A stretch of 64,000 nucleotides of DNA from Sinomicrobium kalidii (GCF_021183825.1 NZ_CP089211.1:558001-622000); one strand, 5' to 3'; counted from the first letter of the stretch, positions 15,662-25,173 are shown. Notes: generated from the sequence alone by a model not told the origin. Numbers and translations: made by a program.

Positions 15662-16744
15662 TTAGCTCTCCTGTAGTTCTTCCGGTACTTCCACTTTTTC
15701 CAGGGTAAAGGAAAATTCAGACCCCATACCGAAAACGCTTTCCACATAGATCTTTTCGCTGTGGGCTTCCATGATGTGTTTTACGATCGCCAGTCCGAGT
15801 CCCGAGCCGCCTTCTTTTCTGCTTCCGCTTTTGTCTACCCGGAAAAAACGCTCGAACAAACGGGGGATATGCTGTTTTTCAATCCCTTCCCCATTATCGG
15901 TGATCCGTACAATAACCTTGTTCTTTATGAGGTTTTCAATGCTTATTTCCGTCGTACCATCCTTTTTACCGTATTTTATGGAATTGACAACGAGATTGGT
16001 AACCACCTGCTGTATGCGCTCCTTGTCGGCACGTACCATGATCGGGCTTTCGTAGGCCATGTCGAAAGTGAGGGTGATATTCTTTTTTGCAGCCTTCATT
16101 TCCAGGAGGTCAAAGGAGTTTTCCACCACTTCCACAATGTTGAACTCCTCGTAGTCCAGGTGAAGGTCGCCTACTTCCAGTTTGGTTATCATATCGAGGT
16201 CCCGGACAATGTAAATGAGCCTTTCCACACCTTTTGCCGCCCGCTGAAGGTACTTTTTACGAACCGACTTGTCTTTGATGGCCCCATCCAGGAGGGTGAG
16301 AATATACCCCTGAACGGTAAACAGCGGGGTTTTCAGCTCGTGCGACACATTTCCCATAAATTCCTTTCGGTAGGTTTCCCGGACTTTCAGGGTTTCGATC
16401 TCCAGTTTTTTGTCCTGCGCAAACTTTTCGATCTCCCTGGTCAGGGTAGCCATATCGGTGGTGATGGGCTGTTGATGGAAGGAGGTGGATTCCAGCAGGG
16501 AAACATCGTCATAGATTTTTTTAACCCGCTTGTAGATAAACCGTTCCACCCGGAACTGGATAATAAAAAAGCAGATGGCAAAATTCACCACAACAAAGAT
16601 GAGCAATGCTTTCCAATACATTTCCAGGGGAGCCGGAGTGGAAAACAGATACAGCAACAGGGTAACAAAAGCACCCGAAATTATAGTGATATACAGGGAA
16701 GAGCGCAATGCGAACTTATAGGATTTCTTCAGTTTTGTCGGCAT
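15662..16744 (-). CDS. phoR: PhoR-like sensor histidine kinase
   Basis: A 360-residue membrane kinase. Two transmembrane helices (about 18-35 and 46-64) flank a tiny loop with little periplasmic sensing domain. A short HAMP-like and coiled region leads to HisKA with His135 in SHELKTPLF, then HATPase_c with NLVVNSIKYG, DNGEGI and GGSGLGLAIV. Together with the response regulator upstream (stop at 17460, a 715-bp gap with no gene) it forms a PhoRB-like pair. The minimal input domain resembles PhoR proteins that sense through a transporter/PhoU complex. No pst or phoU genes are in the window, so the phosphate assignment rests on family similarity and the downstream promoter. Confidence 0.85.
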   Translation of the reverse strand: MPTKLKKSYKFALRSSLYITIISGAFVTLLLYLFSTPAPLEMYWKALLIFVVVNFAICFFIIQFRVERFIYKRVKKIYDDVSLLESTSFHQQPITTDMATLTREIEKFAQDKKLEIETLKVRETYRKEFMGNVSHELKTPLFTVQGYILTLLDGAIKDKSVRKKYLQRAAKGVERLIYIVRDLDMITKLEVGDLHLDYEEFNIVEVVENSFDLLEMKAAKKNITLTFDMAYESPIMVRADKERIQQVVTNLVVNSIKYGKKDGTTEISIENLIKNKVIVRITDNGEGIEKQHIPRLFERFFRVDKSGSRKEGGSGLGLAIVKHIMEAHSEKIYVESVFGMGSEFSFTLEKVEVPEELQES

Positions 16745-16889
16745 CTCAAAAAATTGTTCATTTCATCCCTGCAAAGAAACAGAAAAAATATGTTTTAAGC
16801 CATCGGGTCATCGGGATACTAAGGAAAAAGCATTTGAACAAACTTTTAGTCCGGGGAATCCCCCCCTCATCTCCATATTAGTTTTGGTA

Positions 16890-16987
16890 ATTTATAAATA
16901 TCGAACCGCAGAATGCCGAAGTGATACTCAACATACCCCACAACACTTCATTATTCGGTATTCGGCATTCATCATTCGGTATTCGTT
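16890..16987. repeat. Dispersed intergenic inverted repeat, copy A
   Basis: The segment begins TCGAACCGCAGAATGCCGAAGTG and ends CACTTCATTATTCGG...CGGCATTC, so its ends are partly complementary and contain TATTCGGTATTCG-type words. A second copy with the same order of words lies at 45580-45653. It is in the 715-bp gap 16745-17459, where I see no gene. Confidence 0.6.
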
Positions 16988-17402
16988 TCGGGATACAAAC
17001 TACCCATCATGTGATATCTTAATTTCTCTGTATCTCTTTTTGTAAGCTTTGTAAGGTTTCTTTGTGGTAAGTAAAACCCATGAACATGGCAAACCACAAA
17101 GCAATAGTCTGAACTAAACCGCAGGGGTCACAAAGCAGGAACTTTTTAAACGTCCATCCCTTATGCAATATAGCTATCTGATTATAATTTCCGTATGAAT
17201 AGTACAGCACTATATAATTAAAACCTTGAAGTGCTTTTGTCCTGCGGGATCCCTGTCCCCCCGCCCCGGAGACAGCCGGAAAAAGATGAATTTCGGTGAG
17301 AACGCAACAGCGGAAATAATAACAGAGCAGCGATCGCTTCCGCTATCCGGCACCCCGTACCGGGACAGGTTTCTCTTCAGAAAAAGCCCACCTATCCCCA
17401 AC

Positions 17403-17458
17403 AACTCAATAACTCAATAACTCAATAACTCAATAACTCAATAACTCAATAACTCAAA
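17403..17458. repeat. 8-bp microsatellite, seven units
   Basis: Six perfect and one imperfect copies of AACTCAAT stand directly next to the stop codon of the response regulator (stop at 17460-17462 on the minus strand). They would therefore lie in its 3' untranslated region. Unit number could vary by slippage. Single related words such as ATAACTCA recur in other gaps (near 46860 and 61803). Confidence 0.9.
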
Positions 17459-17459
17459 A

Positions 17460-18146
17460 TTACAACACAAACTTATACCCTACCCCCTTGACCGTATTGA
17501 AGTGTTCGTCTCCGATTTTTTCGCGGAGTTTACGGATATGGACATCGATGGTACGACCGCCTACGATAACCTCATTGCCCCAAACTTTATCCAGTATTTC
17601 TTCGCGTTTAAAGACTTTTCCGGGCCGGGAGGCGAGCAGGGACAGCAGTTCGAATTCCTTTCGCGGCAAAATGATCTCATTGCCTTTCTGTATTATTTTA
17701 TATTCATCCCGGTTTATGGTAATATCACCTACCTTCACCACACTTTCTTCGGGCTCCTGTTGATCTTTCAACCGGCGAAGAAGGGCTTTTACCTTGCTTA
17801 TCAGCACTTTCGGTTTTATGGGCTTTGTGATGTAATCGTCCGCTCCGGCATCGAACCCGGCTACCTGCGAATAGTCTTCCCCCCTGGCGGTGAGGAATGT
17901 GATCACGGTATTGGAAAGTTCCGGAATTTTGCGGAGCTGTTCACAGGCTTCTATACCATCCATTTCAGGCATCATCACATCAAGGATCACCAGGTGCGGA
18001 CGTTCTTTTTTTGCCTTGGCAATGGCCTCTATTCCATTACCAGCCGTAGATACATTGTACCCTTCACCCGAAAGGTTGTACCCTATAATTTCCAGAATAT
18101 CCGGTTCGTCATCGACAAGCAGGATCCGGATGTCTCTTTTTTTCAT
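17460..18146 (-). CDS. phoB: PhoB-like OmpR-family response regulator
   Basis: A 228-residue DNA-binding regulator. The receiver domain (residues 5-120) has the acidic pocket VDDEPD, the phospho-acceptor Asp56 in LVILDVMMPEMDG, and the conserved Thr and Lys (FLTARG, DYITKPI). The OmpR/PhoB winged helix covers about 135-228, including GRTIDVHIRKLREKIG and the GVGYKF end. It is upstream of the PhoR-like kinase gene. It is divergent from the lipoprotein gene at 18386, and the 239-bp divergent gap carries 11-bp-spaced direct repeats of the kind PhoB proteins bind. Confidence 0.92.
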   Translation of the reverse strand: MKKRDIRILLVDDEPDILEIIGYNLSGEGYNVSTAGNGIEAIAKAKKERPHLVILDVMMPEMDGIEACEQLRKIPELSNTVITFLTARGEDYSQVAGFDAGADDYITKPIKPKVLISKVKALLRRLKDQQEPEESVVKVGDITINRDEYKIIQKGNEIILPRKEFELLSLLASRPGKVFKREEILDKVWGNEVIVGGRTIDVHIRKLREKIGDEHFNTVKGVGYKFVL

Positions 18147-18232
18147 CTCTATGTTAATTTACGTGGTGTTATTCATGCCAAAAGTAAAGATAATATTAAA
18201 AAATTAAAGCGGTTAACATTCTTTTAATCTCG

Positions 18233-18272
18233 TAACATAAAAGTAACATACAACTTACATACATTTAATTTG
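18233..18272 (+). promoter_or_regulatory. Pho-box-like direct repeats with promoter element
   Basis: Three words, TAACAT at 18233, TAACAT at 18244 and TTACAT at 18255, are spaced exactly 11 bp apart. Seven-base repeats with four-base spacers are the layout of a PhoB box. A near -7 element, TAATTTG (18266-18272), follows directly, so the repeats occupy the position of an activator at the -35 region. A weaker pair (TAACAT 18214, TAATCT 18225) lies upstream in the same spacing but out of register. The box lies between phoB and the lipoprotein gene it would drive. Binding is inferred, not shown. Confidence 0.6.
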
Positions 18273-18385
18273 TGCATAACACCATCTTTACACTCCCCCC
18301 CTTTCTTTGCGGCAGAACAAAACAGATAAACGTTCTGAAAAACAATTATTTCAAAAAGCGCAAGAATTAATTAAACTAAATTGAA

Positions 18386-19717
18386 ATGAAGAAAATCAAA
18401 TTTTTATCCATCATTGCTCTATTAGCAGTATTTATCACGGCTTGTTCCAGTGATGACGATTCTCCGGCACAAGATACTTGTTCCGATGGCATACAAAACG
18501 GTGACGAAACCGGAGTTGACTGCGGTGGGTCTTGCGAACCTTGTGAAGAAGGAAATGAAGTGACGAAAAGTGGTATTCTTACTGAAGATGAACACTGGAC
18601 TGCTGACAACATTTACCTGTTGGATAATAAAGTAGTGGTTGACGAAGGAATAACCTTAACTATTGACCCCGGTACCATCATCAAAGGGAAAGAAGGACAA
18701 GAGACTTTGCTTTCTGCTTTGGTAGTAGCCCGTGGTGGAACTCTGATAGCTGAAGGAACTGCCGACGAACCTATAATCTTTACCTCTGAATTGGACGACA
18801 TCCAACCTGGCCAAACCCAGGGTACTAACCTGACTGTTAATGATACCGGACTTTGGGGAGGCGTGCTTATTTTAGGAAACGCGCCAATCTCCAAAGGTAA
18901 TGATCTGGAAGAGACTCAGGTAGAAGGATTACCTGCCGATGAGGATTATGGTTTGTTCGGAGGAGATGATCCCGATGACAGTTCAGGTAGATTGAACTAT
19001 ATTTCTATCCGTCATGGAGGTGGCTCTATTGAGCCGGATAATGAAATCAATGGTTTGTCATTGGCCGGAGTTGGTTCTGGTACTGAAATTTCCAACATAG
19101 AAGTTGTTGGTAATAGAGATGATGGTGTTGAATGGTGGGGTGGTACCGTAAACGTTACCAATGCCATAGTATGGGGACAAGGAGATGACGGTTTTGATAC
19201 AGATGAAGCCTGGAGCGGAACTTTTAGCAACGGAGCAGTTATAATGACCAGTAATACCAATGGTTCAGGTCTGGAAATGGACGGTCCTAACGGTTCTGAG
19301 GCTACCGCAGCTTCTCACACCCTGGAAAATATTACCCTGATAGGAGCCGGAGGTTCAAACAGATATGCTGATTTCAGGGACGGCCTTCTCGCAGAAATCA
19401 ACAATGTATTGGCATACGGCTTTAATGCGGAATCCACTGTCAGAATTAACGGTGATGATTCTCATACCGAATATACGGATGGCCGTTTAACTATTTCTAA
19501 TTGGGAAATCGTACTGCCAGACGCTGTTGAGAACCCAGCAGACATTTTTATAGCTGTCACTATCAACGATAATGATGAAGAAGAGCCCATAGAAGGTTTC
19601 GATCCTTCCGCTTTTGCTAATGAAGTAACACCTATTGATGCCGCCGGAGATGCCAGCGTAGGTGCCGATATGTCGGTTTTTGACTGGACATTTGCCAAAG
19701 CACAAGGGGCTTACTAA
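18386..19717 (+). CDS. Surface lipoprotein with beta-helix-like repeats
   Basis: A 443-residue lipoprotein with lipobox Cys20 (FITAC) and an Asp/Ser tether. Residues 31-53 carry a cysteine-rich motif (TCSDGIQNGDETG, VDCGG, CEPC) found at the N-termini of many secreted bacterial proteins. The rest (about 60-440) is Gly/Asn-rich with repeated LTIDPGT, GGTLIAEG, ISNIEVVGN, DGVEWWGG and DGFDTD elements, which suggests a right-handed parallel beta-helix. No catalytic motif is recognised. It is followed by a hairpin and then a TonB receptor gene; such pairs suggest an outer-membrane import unit. The Pho-box-like promoter suggests phosphate control and hence a phosphorus-containing ligand; this is inference. 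Confidence 0.8.
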   Translation: MKKIKFLSIIALLAVFITACSSDDDSPAQDTCSDGIQNGDETGVDCGGSCEPCEEGNEVTKSGILTEDEHWTADNIYLLDNKVVVDEGITLTIDPGTIIKGKEGQETLLSALVVARGGTLIAEGTADEPIIFTSELDDIQPGQTQGTNLTVNDTGLWGGVLILGNAPISKGNDLEETQVEGLPADEDYGLFGGDDPDDSSGRLNYISIRHGGGSIEPDNEINGLSLAGVGSGTEISNIEVVGNRDDGVEWWGGTVNVTNAIVWGQGDDGFDTDEAWSGTFSNGAVIMTSNTNGSGLEMDGPNGSEATAASHTLENITLIGAGGSNRYADFRDGLLAEINNVLAYGFNAESTVRINGDDSHTEYTDGRLTISNWEIVLPDAVENPADIFIAVTINDNDEEEPIEGFDPSAFANEVTPIDAAGDASVGADMSVFDWTFAKAQGAY

Positions 19718-19744
19718 ACCTGTAAAAAACAAAACACTGTTTTG

Positions 19745-19779
19745 AATGTCCAAAGGCTGTTTCATAGCCTTTGGACATT
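19745..19779 (+). terminator. Strong hairpin between lipoprotein and receptor genes
   Basis: A perfect 14-bp stem, AATGTCCAAAGGCT (19745-19758) with its complement at 19766-19779, and a 7-nt loop. The following bases are TGTTAATTAA, not a clean T-run. It may act as a partial terminator or a 3' stabiliser that lowers receptor expression relative to the lipoprotein. Confidence 0.75.
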
Positions 19780-19810
19780 TGTTAATTAACTCATATTTGA
19801 AATCATTATA

Positions 19811-22627
19811 ATGTTTAAGAAATTCCTTTTATCAACCATTATGGTTTTTGCATGTGCCTTTTATGCCGCAGGACAAGAGGGTACCATTACCGGCAAGGTA
19901 ATGGACGGCGAGTTTGATGATATCCTGCCTTTTGCCAATATTGTACTAAAAGGTACTACAAACGGAACCACTTCCGATTTTGACGGGTTATACACTTTAA
20001 ACGTAGAAGCCGGCACTCATACGATAGTATTTTCATTTGTAGGTTATGAAACCAAGGAAATAACCGGAGTAGAAGTGGCTCCCGGCGGTACAGTTGAACT
20101 TAACGTTACGCTCAATCCATCGTCTGCCCAGTTGGACGAAGTGGTCGTTACAACCACCGTTCGTAAAAATACCGAAGCCGCTGTACTTAACTTTCAAAAG
20201 AAATCGGTAACTCTGCTTGACGGACTTTCTTCCGAAAGTATTAAAAGGACAGGGGCAAGTGACATCGCTTCGGCAGTAAAAAGGGTACCCGGCGTATCGG
20301 TACAAGATGGCAAGTACGTATATGTACGTGGTCTGGGCGACCGTTACACCAAATCCATCCTGAACGGAATGGATATTCCCGGACTTGACCCGGATAAAAA
20401 CACAGTACAGATGGACATTTTCCCTACCAGTATTCTGGAAAATGTTATTGTAGTGAAATCAGCTTCGGCCGAGTTTCCGGCCGACTTTACCGGAGGTGTA
20501 GTAGATATTGTGACCAAAGATTTCCCATCAAAAAAACAAATGTCGCTTTCGTTATCAGGTGGTTTTAATCCCGACATGCACTTCAAAGACAACTACATTA
20601 CCTATGAAGGTGGCAATACCGACTTTCTCGGTTTTGACGATGGTAATCGGAAAATGCCCATTTCGTCGCAAACAACCATTCCACACCCGGCCGGTGACAA
20701 TGGTACCTTAGAGGGGATTACAAGGTCGTTCAACAGCACTTTGGCAACCAAACGGCAACAGTCCATGCCCAATTTCGGACTGGGTTTCAGCTACGGAAAC
20801 CGGTATGATGTGGGCGACAACAACACTTTGGGCTTTATTGCTTCATTAGACTACAAAAACGAAACGGAGTTTTATGAAGGCTTCGAGAGTGGGCTCTACC
20901 AAAAACACCCCGATGCCAGCGAATATGAACTGCGTTACAACCGCAGGCGCCAGGGTGATTTAGGAATCAACAATGTATTGCTGTCCGGATTGGCCGGGCT
21001 CTCATATAAAACAGGCCGGTCCAAATACAGGTTTAATATATTACATATTCAGAATGGCAGATCACAAGCTGCTTTTTTCAATCAAAGCACACAAATTGCA
21101 GATGCCCGTAACGATATAAAAGACAACCTGGAATATACTGAACGTTCAGTAACCAACGCCTTAATATCCGGAAAACATACTTCTGAAGACACTTCATTTA
21201 CTACCGAATGGAGCCTGTCTCCGACCTTGAGTAAAGTGAAGGATAAAGATGTCAGACTGACTACTTACCAAATTGAGCCCGACGGATACTCTATCAATGA
21301 CAACGCCGGTCTGCCTATGAGATTATGGCGTGATTTGGAGGAAACAAATGTTGTTGGTAAAGTGGATTTCACAAAAGATCATTCCATGTTTGGCCATAAA
21401 TCTGTGTTGAAATTCGGTGGTCTGTACAGTTACAAAAAAAGGGATTATTCCATTTACAATTATGAAATACTGCATTATGCCACCAGTACCCAAAATGTAG
21501 AATATGACCCCAATTCCATTTTGGCTCCCGGGAACATCTGGACACCTGAAACCAACGCCGGAAGCTATATCCGAGGGAACTATCAGCCGGCGAACACCTA
21601 TGAGTCCAATCAGAATACTGCAGCCCTTTACGTTTCCAACGAGTTTAAGTTAAGCGATGCTTTCAGAGCCATAATCGGTGTCAGGGGGGAATACTTCACT
21701 ACCTTTTTTACCGGTCAGGACAATTCAGGCGATATACAGATGGACAACGAAAAGACCATTGATAAAATGGATATTTTCCCTTCGGCAAACCTCATTTACG
21801 GGCTTAACGAAAACACCAACTTAAGAGCATCCTATTACAGAACCACGGCCCGTCCCAGTTTTAAAGAGCTCTCGGTGGTGCAAATTCGTGATTTGCTGAC
21901 TGATATCCGGTTTATCGGGAATCTGGAATTGGAACCTACCTATATTGACAACCTGGATTTAAGGTATGAATTCTTTGGTGAAGAAGCCCAAATGGTTGCT
22001 GTAAGCGGTTTTTACAAACATTTTAAAGACCCCATAGAAATCGTGGCCTATAACAAAGAAAACCCAACCAATGTCCAACCCCGTAATGCAGAATCGGCAC
22101 AAGTGTTCGGGGTGGAGTTAGAAGCCCGAAAAAACTTTGGTTTTTTAACTGAGGGGCTGAAAGACCTGAGTTTAAACCTCAACGTATCTATAATAGACTC
22201 TAAAATAGACATGACCGAACAGGAATTTGACGCCAGAAAACAAGCAGAAAGGGAAGGTGAAAACACTGATGATTCCCGTCAGCTACAGGGTCAGTCTCCT
22301 TATTTGATTAATGCCGGGCTGAATTATAAAAATGAAGAAATTGGTTTGGAAAGCGGACTGTTTTACAATGTTCAGGGCAAAACCCTGGAAGTTGTAGGCT
22401 CAGCCGGACTTTATCCGGATGTTTACACCATGCCTTTTAACAGCCTGAACTTTAATTTTTCAAAAACCTTAGGCGATGAACAGCGCTCTAAAATAAGCAT
22501 TAAGGTGGAAAACCTTCTGGGAGATGACAGGGAAAGTCAGTACGAATCTTTCCGCGCTGCAAATCAAAACTTCTCGTTCCGTGCACCGGGAACAGAATTT
22601 TCCATTGGGTACAGTTACCGGTTTTAA
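19811..22627 (+). CDS. TonB-dependent outer-membrane receptor (non-SusC)
   Basis: A 938-residue receptor: a signal peptide to about residue 21 (YAAGQ), a CarboxypepD_reg-like domain (24-105, with FSFVGYETKEI), the LDEVVVTTTVRK linker, a plug with VPGVSVQDGKYVYVRGLGDRY, and a barrel ending FSIGYSYRF. It lacks a SusD partner and the SusC signature, so it belongs to the receptors paired with other surface lipoproteins. It is 93 bp downstream of the beta-helix lipoprotein gene and likely shares its Pho-box-like promoter. The ligand is unknown; phosphate-containing compounds or a metal complex are the first candidates given the PhoRB neighbourhood. Confidence 0.93.
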   Translation: MFKKFLLSTIMVFACAFYAAGQEGTITGKVMDGEFDDILPFANIVLKGTTNGTTSDFDGLYTLNVEAGTHTIVFSFVGYETKEITGVEVAPGGTVELNVTLNPSSAQLDEVVVTTTVRKNTEAAVLNFQKKSVTLLDGLSSESIKRTGASDIASAVKRVPGVSVQDGKYVYVRGLGDRYTKSILNGMDIPGLDPDKNTVQMDIFPTSILENVIVVKSASAEFPADFTGGVVDIVTKDFPSKKQMSLSLSGGFNPDMHFKDNYITYEGGNTDFLGFDDGNRKMPISSQTTIPHPAGDNGTLEGITRSFNSTLATKRQQSMPNFGLGFSYGNRYDVGDNNTLGFIASLDYKNETEFYEGFESGLYQKHPDASEYELRYNRRRQGDLGINNVLLSGLAGLSYKTGRSKYRFNILHIQNGRSQAAFFNQSTQIADARNDIKDNLEYTERSVTNALISGKHTSEDTSFTTEWSLSPTLSKVKDKDVRLTTYQIEPDGYSINDNAGLPMRLWRDLEETNVVGKVDFTKDHSMFGHKSVLKFGGLYSYKKRDYSIYNYEILHYATSTQNVEYDPNSILAPGNIWTPETNAGSYIRGNYQPANTYESNQNTAALYVSNEFKLSDAFRAIIGVRGEYFTTFFTGQDNSGDIQMDNEKTIDKMDIFPSANLIYGLNENTNLRASYYRTTARPSFKELSVVQIRDLLTDIRFIGNLELEPTYIDNLDLRYEFFGEEAQMVAVSGFYKHFKDPIEIVAYNKENPTNVQPRNAESAQVFGVELEARKNFGFLTEGLKDLSLNLNVSIIDSKIDMTEQEFDARKQAEREGENTDDSRQLQGQSPYLINAGLNYKNEEIGLESGLFYNVQGKTLEVVGSAGLYPDVYTMPFNSLNFNFSKTLGDEQRSKISIKVENLLGDDRESQYESFRAANQNFSFRAPGTEFSIGYSYRF

Positions 22628-22657
22628 TAAACAATCCATATATTTTTCACCTGATTT

Positions 22658-22688
22658 GAGGCTGTCTGTTCAGGCAGCCTCTTTCTAT
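22658..22688 (+). terminator. Intrinsic terminator after the TonB receptor
   Basis: GAGGCTGTCTG (22658-22668) pairs with CAGGCAGCCTC (22671-22681) with one G-U pair, followed by TTTCTATTTC. It ends the lipoprotein-receptor unit. Confidence 0.85.
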
Positions 22689-22825
22689 TTCATATAGTTA
22701 CGTCTATTCAAACCATGTTTTTCCAATTGGGGGAGCTGTTTACATCATGTAAGTATCCTGAATACGTTACGTTACCAATTAATACAGGAAATCAAGAAGT
22801 AAAGAATTTGCTCAAATCGGACTAT

Positions 22826-22944
22826 CCACCCCCAAAGGAGGTGGCTTTTCGCCCGATTTGTGGCTTTGCCCCCACAAATTCTAATCAAACAAAATACGTA
22901 TTCAGGCGTAGCCATAAGAACATGACCACCACCTGAGGTGGTGG
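22826..22944. other. Three-hairpin element, possible IS200/IS605-derived relic or structured RNA
   Basis: Three hairpins follow one another in a 119-bp stretch with no credible gene: CCACC...GGTGG (22826-22844), ATTTGTGG...CCACAAAT (22856-22879) and a perfect CCACCACCT/AGGTGGTGG palindrome (22926-22944) followed by GTTTCT. Outer hairpins without terminal inverted repeats are the way IS200/IS605 elements are bounded. No tnpA or tnpB remains. A structured RNA is the other option. The rest of 22682-23162 is AT-rich and shows nothing. Confidence 0.45.
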
Positions 22945-23162
22945 GTTTCTAAGTTATACTAAAGCAAAATAATCCCGTTCAGATAAGTACTAATCCTTTA
23001 CAGATAAGGTTTTAGATGTATTCACCTACAAATTTGTTCTTTTCAATAAAAAGACCAAAACCGTAGTTCAGCATTCCTTAAAGTAAGATTAACCTTATAA
23101 TAATACAGGAAATATCTGTTAAACCTACCTTAGACTTCACCTAATCTTAAAAATTATTTACC

Positions 23163-24392
23163 ATGAAAAAAACCTACATTTTCTTTTTTGTTTCGGTTAT
23201 GCTATGCTTGGAGGTGACCGCTCAGGCAACAGAAAAACACCATCGTGTCCACGAAGTTCTGACAGATCGTACTTCAGTGGATCAGTTTTGTAGAGATGGT
23301 ATAACTACGAATAATGATTTGAAGTTAAATATCATAATTGAAGAAAAGCTACCAGTAGGTTCTGTTTTTAGATATGGAACAAAATATTGGGCAGTCACCT
23401 ATTCAAAAGATACCAGGGGGAGTGATGAAGACGCTACTATCAACGGAACTAATATTGTTTTGGAAAATTTTTGCAGTGGCATATTTAGTTATAAACATCA
23501 CAGACTAAAATATATGGGAAATACAATATCCCAAGCTGAAAATAACTACTGTAACTCAAATCCTAATGAGGGAGTCAACATTAAAGTTGATATTAAAATA
23601 GAAAATCCATTAATAGAAGGAAAAGTTTATTTTATTGGCAGAAATTTTTCAGCAAGTCATCCAAGAGGGTATTACTATGTCGTTTATGCAGGCTATCATG
23701 ATGGATCCGATGAAGATTATATTATGGACGGTAGTTCTCTAACAGCACCTGTGAAATTTACGGACTCAGACAATGACGGGGTTCCCAATGCCTGCGATAA
23801 CTGCCCCAACAGATCTAATTCCAACCAGGCCGACCGGGACGGAGACGGTATAGGTGATGTTTGTGATGACAGTGACGGCGATGGTGTGAGGGATGCTTAT
23901 GACGACTGCCCGACCGAACCGGGCCCCTCTTCAAACAATGGTTGTCCGGAAGAAGAAGGTGAACCCGATTTAGTCCTGGATAAAACCCGAACTTCCATTA
24001 GTAGCGATTGTTTAACCTGTCCGTCAACTTTGAGTGACTTGGGGACACAACGACATGTAATAAAAAAACAAACAGGAACCGGAATAACAATAAATCAAAT
24101 TGCCGTCAAAAATAATGGGGATGAGGATGCAGGATCTTCCACCGCAGCCCTATATCTATCGTCAGACAACAATTTAGATAGTGGTGATTCTAAATTTAAC
24201 GCTACCATTTCTGTATCTTCTATAAGTGCAGGAAGCAGAAAAACAACGGGAGGAACATCTCTTTATAATTATCAATTCACCAGGTCCAATGGAAATTATT
24301 ATCTACTTCTGGTCCTGGACGATACGGAATCTGTTTCAGAAAGTAATGAAAATAACAACGTTACTGCAATTCCCATTACACTTCAAAATTAA
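23163..24392 (+). CDS. Secreted protein with thrombospondin type 3 repeats and a CARDB domain
   Basis: A 409-residue exported protein: a signal peptide to about residue 20 (EVTAQA), and a unique N-terminal region (25-198) with two internally similar halves, each containing a GSDED motif ([12 protein letters not shown] and [12 protein letters not shown]). Acidic calcium-binding TSP3-type repeats follow (about 200-270, [42 protein letters not shown]), then a CARDB-like Ig domain (about 275-409) ending [12 protein letters not shown]. No T9SS C-terminal sorting domain is present, so export by the general pathway or cell-wall retention is possible. Function unknown. It forms a pair with the lipoprotein 23 bp downstream. 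Confidence 0.85.
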   Translation: MKKTYIFFFVSVMLCLEVTAQATEKHHRVHEVLTDRTSVDQFCRDGITTNNDLKLNIIIEEKLPVGSVFRYGTKYWAVTYSKDTRGSDEDATINGTNIVLENFCSGIFSYKHHRLKYMGNTISQAENNYCNSNPNEGVNIKVDIKIENPLIEGKVYFIGRNFSASHPRGYYYVVYAGYHDGSDEDYIMDGSSLTAPVKFTDSDNDGVPNACDNCPNRSNSNQADRDGDGIGDVCDDSDGDGVRDAYDDCPTEPGPSSNNGCPEEEGEPDLVLDKTRTSISSDCLTCPSTLSDLGTQRHVIKKQTGTGITINQIAVKNNGDEDAGSSTAALYLSSDNNLDSGDSKFNATISVSSISAGSRKTTGGTSLYNYQFTRSNGNYYLLLVLDDTESVSESNENNNVTAIPITLQN

Positions 24393-24415
24393 TTTAAACT
24401 CCAAAAAATAATAGT

Positions 24416-24943
24416 ATGAAAACCAAATTCATTATATACTTTACAGTTCTCCAGATAATCATTCTTGGAACTATGTCGTGCTCTAACGACGACGAAATAT
24501 CCGGAGATAAACAATCTGTTTCGAACAGCGACGCAATTTTGTATGAGTTCAGCAATCAAACTTTTACTCATAAACTGGATATAGAATTATCTACACTGGA
24601 ATTGGAAGTAACTGATTCTATTAATCTTCTCGACAGGTTAACCCTTGTGTATTACACTACCGAGAAAAATCCTGATACCTGGCATTCCGTTCCCGACAAA
24701 AGCCCGGCCAAAGATTATAGATTACAATGGTCATTGGGAGAAAACGAAACCGATCCCGGGAATTATAACCTGGAAATTAAAGCTCAACGAGCGGATGATA
24801 ACAAACCTTATGATATTTCGTTAAGCTACGATAAAATCAGAGTGATTTCTGTAGATTTTTCGGTAGCCGGAAACATCACTCCAAAAGACCTCGATACCAG
24901 AGACTACAACGCCGTAATCAACTATTTCGGGCTGGAACAATAA
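24416..24943 (+). CDS. Small lipoprotein, unknown function
   Basis: A 175-residue lipoprotein with lipobox Cys22 (LGTMSC) followed by SNDDE, an acidic tether often seen on surface-exposed flavobacterial lipoproteins. The body is polar and probably beta-rich; I recognise no domain. It starts 23 bp after the TSP3/CARDB gene and ends just before a strong terminator, so the two probably form a two-gene operon. A partner role at the cell surface is inference. Confidence 0.8.
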   Translation: MKTKFIIYFTVLQIIILGTMSCSNDDEISGDKQSVSNSDAILYEFSNQTFTHKLDIELSTLELEVTDSINLLDRLTLVYYTTEKNPDTWHSVPDKSPAKDYRLQWSLGENETDPGNYNLEIKAQRADDNKPYDISLSYDKIRVISVDFSVAGNITPKDLDTRDYNAVINYFGLEQ

Positions 24944-24999
24944 AAAACAGACTGCCGGTCAATCTCCCGGTTGAATATCTGTAAAATCATTTCCTTACC

Positions 25000-25034
25000 A
25001 AAACCGTTATTACCTGTGTAATGACGGTTTTTTA
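25000..25034 (+). terminator. Intrinsic terminator
   Basis: AAAACCGTTATTA (25000-25012) pairs with TAATGACGGTTTT (25019-25031) with one wobble, then continues with Ts. It ends the two-gene unit of the TSP3/CARDB protein and lipoprotein. Confidence 0.85.
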
Positions 25035-25173
25035 TTGTACACAACTACATTTTGGAATAAAAATTGAGAGCTATTATAATATACCTTTGATCATGTATGA
25101 ATTCTGACACATTTTTATACATAATATCGCATAGGATTAACAAAATATTAGTAACAGGGAAATAATTTTTTAA

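Noticed and set aside
17019..17404. Short minus-strand ORFs in the gap between phoB and phoR
   Set aside because: Low-complexity or repeat-derived, no homology recognised, no start signals.
22715..22936. 73-aa ORF in the hairpin element
   Set aside because: It is read through two strong hairpins, has no recognisable domain and no start context.
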